From the NCBI GenBank assembly GCA_030831885.1, contig JAURKF010000164.1, forward strand, positions 1 to 8,864: 8,864 bases of DNA, written 5' to 3'. This document shows positions 7,429 through 8,864 of the stretch, in pieces (position 1 is the stretch's first letter; each line of letters starts with the position of its first letter). A model generated the notes under the pieces. The model was given only the letters and a program-made list of their open reading frames with translations, did no database searches and was not told the origin of the DNA. The position numbers and the translations under genes were made by a program. This DNA is from Flavobacteriales bacterium (GTDB taxonomy: Bacteria; Bacteroidota; Bacteroidia; Flavobacteriales; UA16).

Positions 7429-8223
7429 TTACAAACCGTCGCCATCTATTAAGTTGCCTAAACCACCAAGAATTCCTCCCTCTTCTTTTCGTCCGCCGGG
7501 AGTTGCGTAAGACGAAATACGAGAAGCCAAGCGTGAAATCGGCAATGTTTGCAGCCATACCGTTCCGGGGCCCCGAAGAGTAGCAAAGAAAAATCCTTCA
7601 CCCCCGAAGAGCGTATTCTTCACTCCTCCTACAAACTGTATATCGTAATCAATTGTTTGGGTGTAGGCAACTACGCACCCCGTATCGATCTTCAGCACTT
7701 CTCCGGGCCTCAAATCACGCTTCATGATGTGGCCCCCTGCATGGCAGAAAGCCATACCATCACCTTCAATTTTTTGCATGATAAAACCTTCTCCCCCGAA
7801 CAATCCCGTACCCAGTTTTCTTTGAAACTCAATGCCAATGGACACCCCTTTGGCAGCGCATAAGAACGAATCCTTTTGGCAAACTATTTTACCATTCAAT
7901 TGCTGTAAATCGAGCGCAATAATTTTACCCGGATAGGGCGACGCAAAAGCAACTTTTGCCTTGCCCATTCCTTGGTGAGTGAAGGTGGTCATAAACAAGC
8001 TTTCACCGGTAAGCAATCGTTTTCCGGCCCCCATGAGCTTACTAAAAAAGCCACCTTGCTGCTGACTGCCATCACCAAAAACGGTCTCCATCTGCACGCC
8101 TTCATCCATATACATAAACGCACCCGATTCGGCGACCACTGTTTCCTGCGGATCCAGTTCTATTTCTACACATTGCATCTCTTCACCGAAGATGCGATAA
8201 TCTATTTCGTGATTGGTTCTCAT
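7429..8223 (-). CDS. AIM24 / TIGR00266 family protein of unknown function
   Basis: A 264-residue cytoplasmic-looking protein with no signal peptide. I recognise it as a member of the AIM24/TIGR00266 family (Pfam AIM24; a distant eukaryotic member is mitochondrial Aim24). The bacterial function is not established. Family-like features are AESGAFMYM (31-39), GESLFMTTF (73-81), QKDSFLCA (116-123) and DTGCVVA (180-186). LFGGEGF occurs twice (141-147 and 205-211), consistent with an internally repeated beta-rich fold. The C-terminal about 35 residues are Gly-rich and probably flexible. It is the first gene of the minus-strand operon, ending 3 bases before mnmH, which suggests translational coupling. 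ATG 8223-8221 gives a typical family N-terminus. Its association with selenium genes may be functional or only positional. Confidence 0.9.
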   Translation of the reverse strand: MRTNHEIDYRIFGEEMQCVEIELDPQETVVAESGAFMYMDEGVQMETVFGDGSQQQGGFFSKLMGAGKRLLTGESLFMTTFTHQGMGKAKVAFASPYPGKIIALDLQQLNGKIVCQKDSFLCAAKGVSIGIEFQRKLGTGLFGGEGFIMQKIEGDGMAFCHAGGHIMKRDLRPGEVLKIDTGCVVAYTQTIDYDIQFVGGVKNTLFGGEGFFFATLRGPGTVWLQTLPISRLASRISSYATPGGRKEEGGILGGLGNLIDGDGL

Positions 8224-8261
8224 GGCTTACAGCATTTCAATTGGGAGTAAAAATAAGGATA

Positions 8262-8275
8262 CGAGATCTCGAGAT
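8262..8275. promoter_or_regulatory. Overlapping palindromes in the divergent spacer (possible operator)
   Basis: CGAGATCTCG (8262-8271) and ATCTCGAGAT (8266-8275) are both perfect 10-bp palindromes sharing six bases. They lie 39 bases upstream of the AIM24-family start (minus) and about 83 bases upstream of the GAF-protein start (plus). In this 134-base spacer the position would suit a dimeric repressor or activator site controlling one or both genes. The symmetry is directly visible, but a chance occurrence cannot be excluded. No convincing promoter with correct spacing was found on either strand here. Confidence 0.3.
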
Positions 8276-8357
8276 TATGATATTTCAACGGCGTTGTAGT
8301 CGCCTATAAGTATTTTCGAATTCCCAAACTGCGAATTGTTTAGCAATTACCACTGTC

Positions 8358-8864
8358 ATGAACTCATCTTCTACCCCCTCACAAAAGCAAGGTTTCAACG
8401 CTCTACTTGTTGAATGCACTTCATTGATAATTCAATCCGAAGAGAAGAATTTCTCGACGCGGTTGGATGAGTTACTTCAGCGAATAGGTGATTTTTCAGG
8501 GGTAGATCGTTCCTATTTTTTTTCCTTTGATTATACCGAGAAAACATGCTCCAATACGAATGAGTGGTGCAAAGCGGGAATAGAACCGCAGATATCAGAA
8601 CTGCAGGGTATTCCATACGATATGCTTCCGATGTGGATGAACACCTTGTTGGATGGTAAAGAGGTCTATATCGATGATTTGTCAAAACTGCCCGAAACTT
8701 GGGCTGCCGAGAAAGCTATTCTCGAACCACAAGGCATCCAATCGTTGTTGGTTATCCCCGTGCGCGAATCTGAATTCCTTTACGGATTCATAGGATTTGA
8801 TGCCGTAGAACAGAAAATTGAATGGGACGATTCTGCTCGTATGCTCCTTCGCATCATTGACGAC
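8358..8864 (+). CDS. GAF-domain signalling protein, N-terminal part (continues beyond window)
   Basis: The frame is open from ATG 8358 to the window edge, 169 codons. ATG 8358 is the first possible start: an in-frame TAA occurs at 8307-8309 with no ATG, GTG or TTG between. After a short N-terminal segment, residues about 20-169 form a GAF domain of the type found at the front of sensor histidine kinases and diguanylate cyclases. Hallmarks are SNTNEWC (65-71) with GIEPQI (74-79), GIQSLLVIPV (126-135), GFIGFD (143-148) and EW at 155-156 before the last helix. GAF domains bind small ligands or cofactors or mediate dimerisation. There is no signal peptide or membrane segment so far, so a soluble sensor is likely. 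The output domain lies outside the window, so kinase or cyclase activity cannot be claimed. It is transcribed divergently from the selenium operon. Confidence 0.88.
   Translation, partial: MNSSSTPSQKQGFNALLVECTSLIIQSEEKNFSTRLDELLQRIGDFSGVDRSYFFSFDYTEKTCSNTNEWCKAGIEPQISELQGIPYDMLPMWMNTLLDGKEVYIDDLSKLPETWAAEKAILEPQGIQSLLVIPVRESEFLYGFIGFDAVEQKIEWDDSARMLLRIIDD

Noticed and set aside
8224..8357. Promoters in the divergent spacer (TATTTTCG on plus, TATTTTTA on minus)
   Set aside because: Each is one mismatch from the -7 consensus, but the nearest upstream TTG is at unsuitable spacing (14 bases on plus, 30 on minus).
8395..8685. Minus-strand frame of 96 codons
   Set aside because: It is antisense to the GAF-domain coding sequence, which has clear family motifs in the plus frame.
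1..8864. CRISPR array, insertion sequence, integrase or phage genes
   Set aside because: No regularly spaced repeats, transposase motifs or terminal inverted repeats were seen; gene order and composition look chromosomal throughout.

Overview
The window looks like a chromosomal segment of a Bacteroidota bacterium (Flavobacteriales- or Chitinophagales-like). The evidence is indirect but consistent. There is a very large secreted multi-module protein with Cys-rich GCxD modules and a PKD-type domain. No clear Shine-Dalgarno sequences precede any start codon, and promoter candidates resemble the Bacteroidota TTG...TAnnTTTG pattern. The protein sequences also have a Bacteroidota character. No mobile element, CRISPR array, rRNA or phage gene was seen, and no gene-free stretch exceeds 150 bases.

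Layout. (1) Positions 1-2175, minus strand: the N-terminal 725 codons of a secreted modular protein, cut by the window edge. It ends in a domain I recognise as a lysyl oxidase catalytic domain, with the copper-binding CHxHYH motif and both residues that form the lysine tyrosylquinone cofactor in animal lysyl oxidases. (2) 2176-2325: a divergent intergenic region with a candidate promoter and a perfect inverted repeat in front of the secreted-protein gene. (3) 2326-5109, plus: polA, a complete DNA polymerase I with all three enzymatic domains. (4) 5139-5212, plus: a tRNA with anticodon CAT, followed by a strong hairpin terminator at 5221-5248. (5) 5338-8223, minus: a tight three-gene operon transcribed in the order AIM24/TIGR00266-family protein, mnmH (tRNA 2-selenouridine synthase), selD (selenophosphate synthetase). 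(6) 8358-8864, plus: the start of a divergently transcribed GAF-domain sensor protein, cut by the window edge.

How the genes work together. SelD makes selenophosphate from selenide and ATP, and MnmH uses it to convert 2-thiouridine to 2-selenouridine at the wobble position of certain tRNAs, so these two genes form a complete selenium-to-tRNA route. The AIM24-family gene lies 3 bases upstream of mnmH and is probably co-transcribed; its role is unknown. polA and the tRNA are housekeeping genes. The secreted lysyl-oxidase-like protein is the most unusual item. It would be exported through the inner membrane and could oxidise lysine side chains on extracellular or surface proteins, but that activity is inferred from sequence only.
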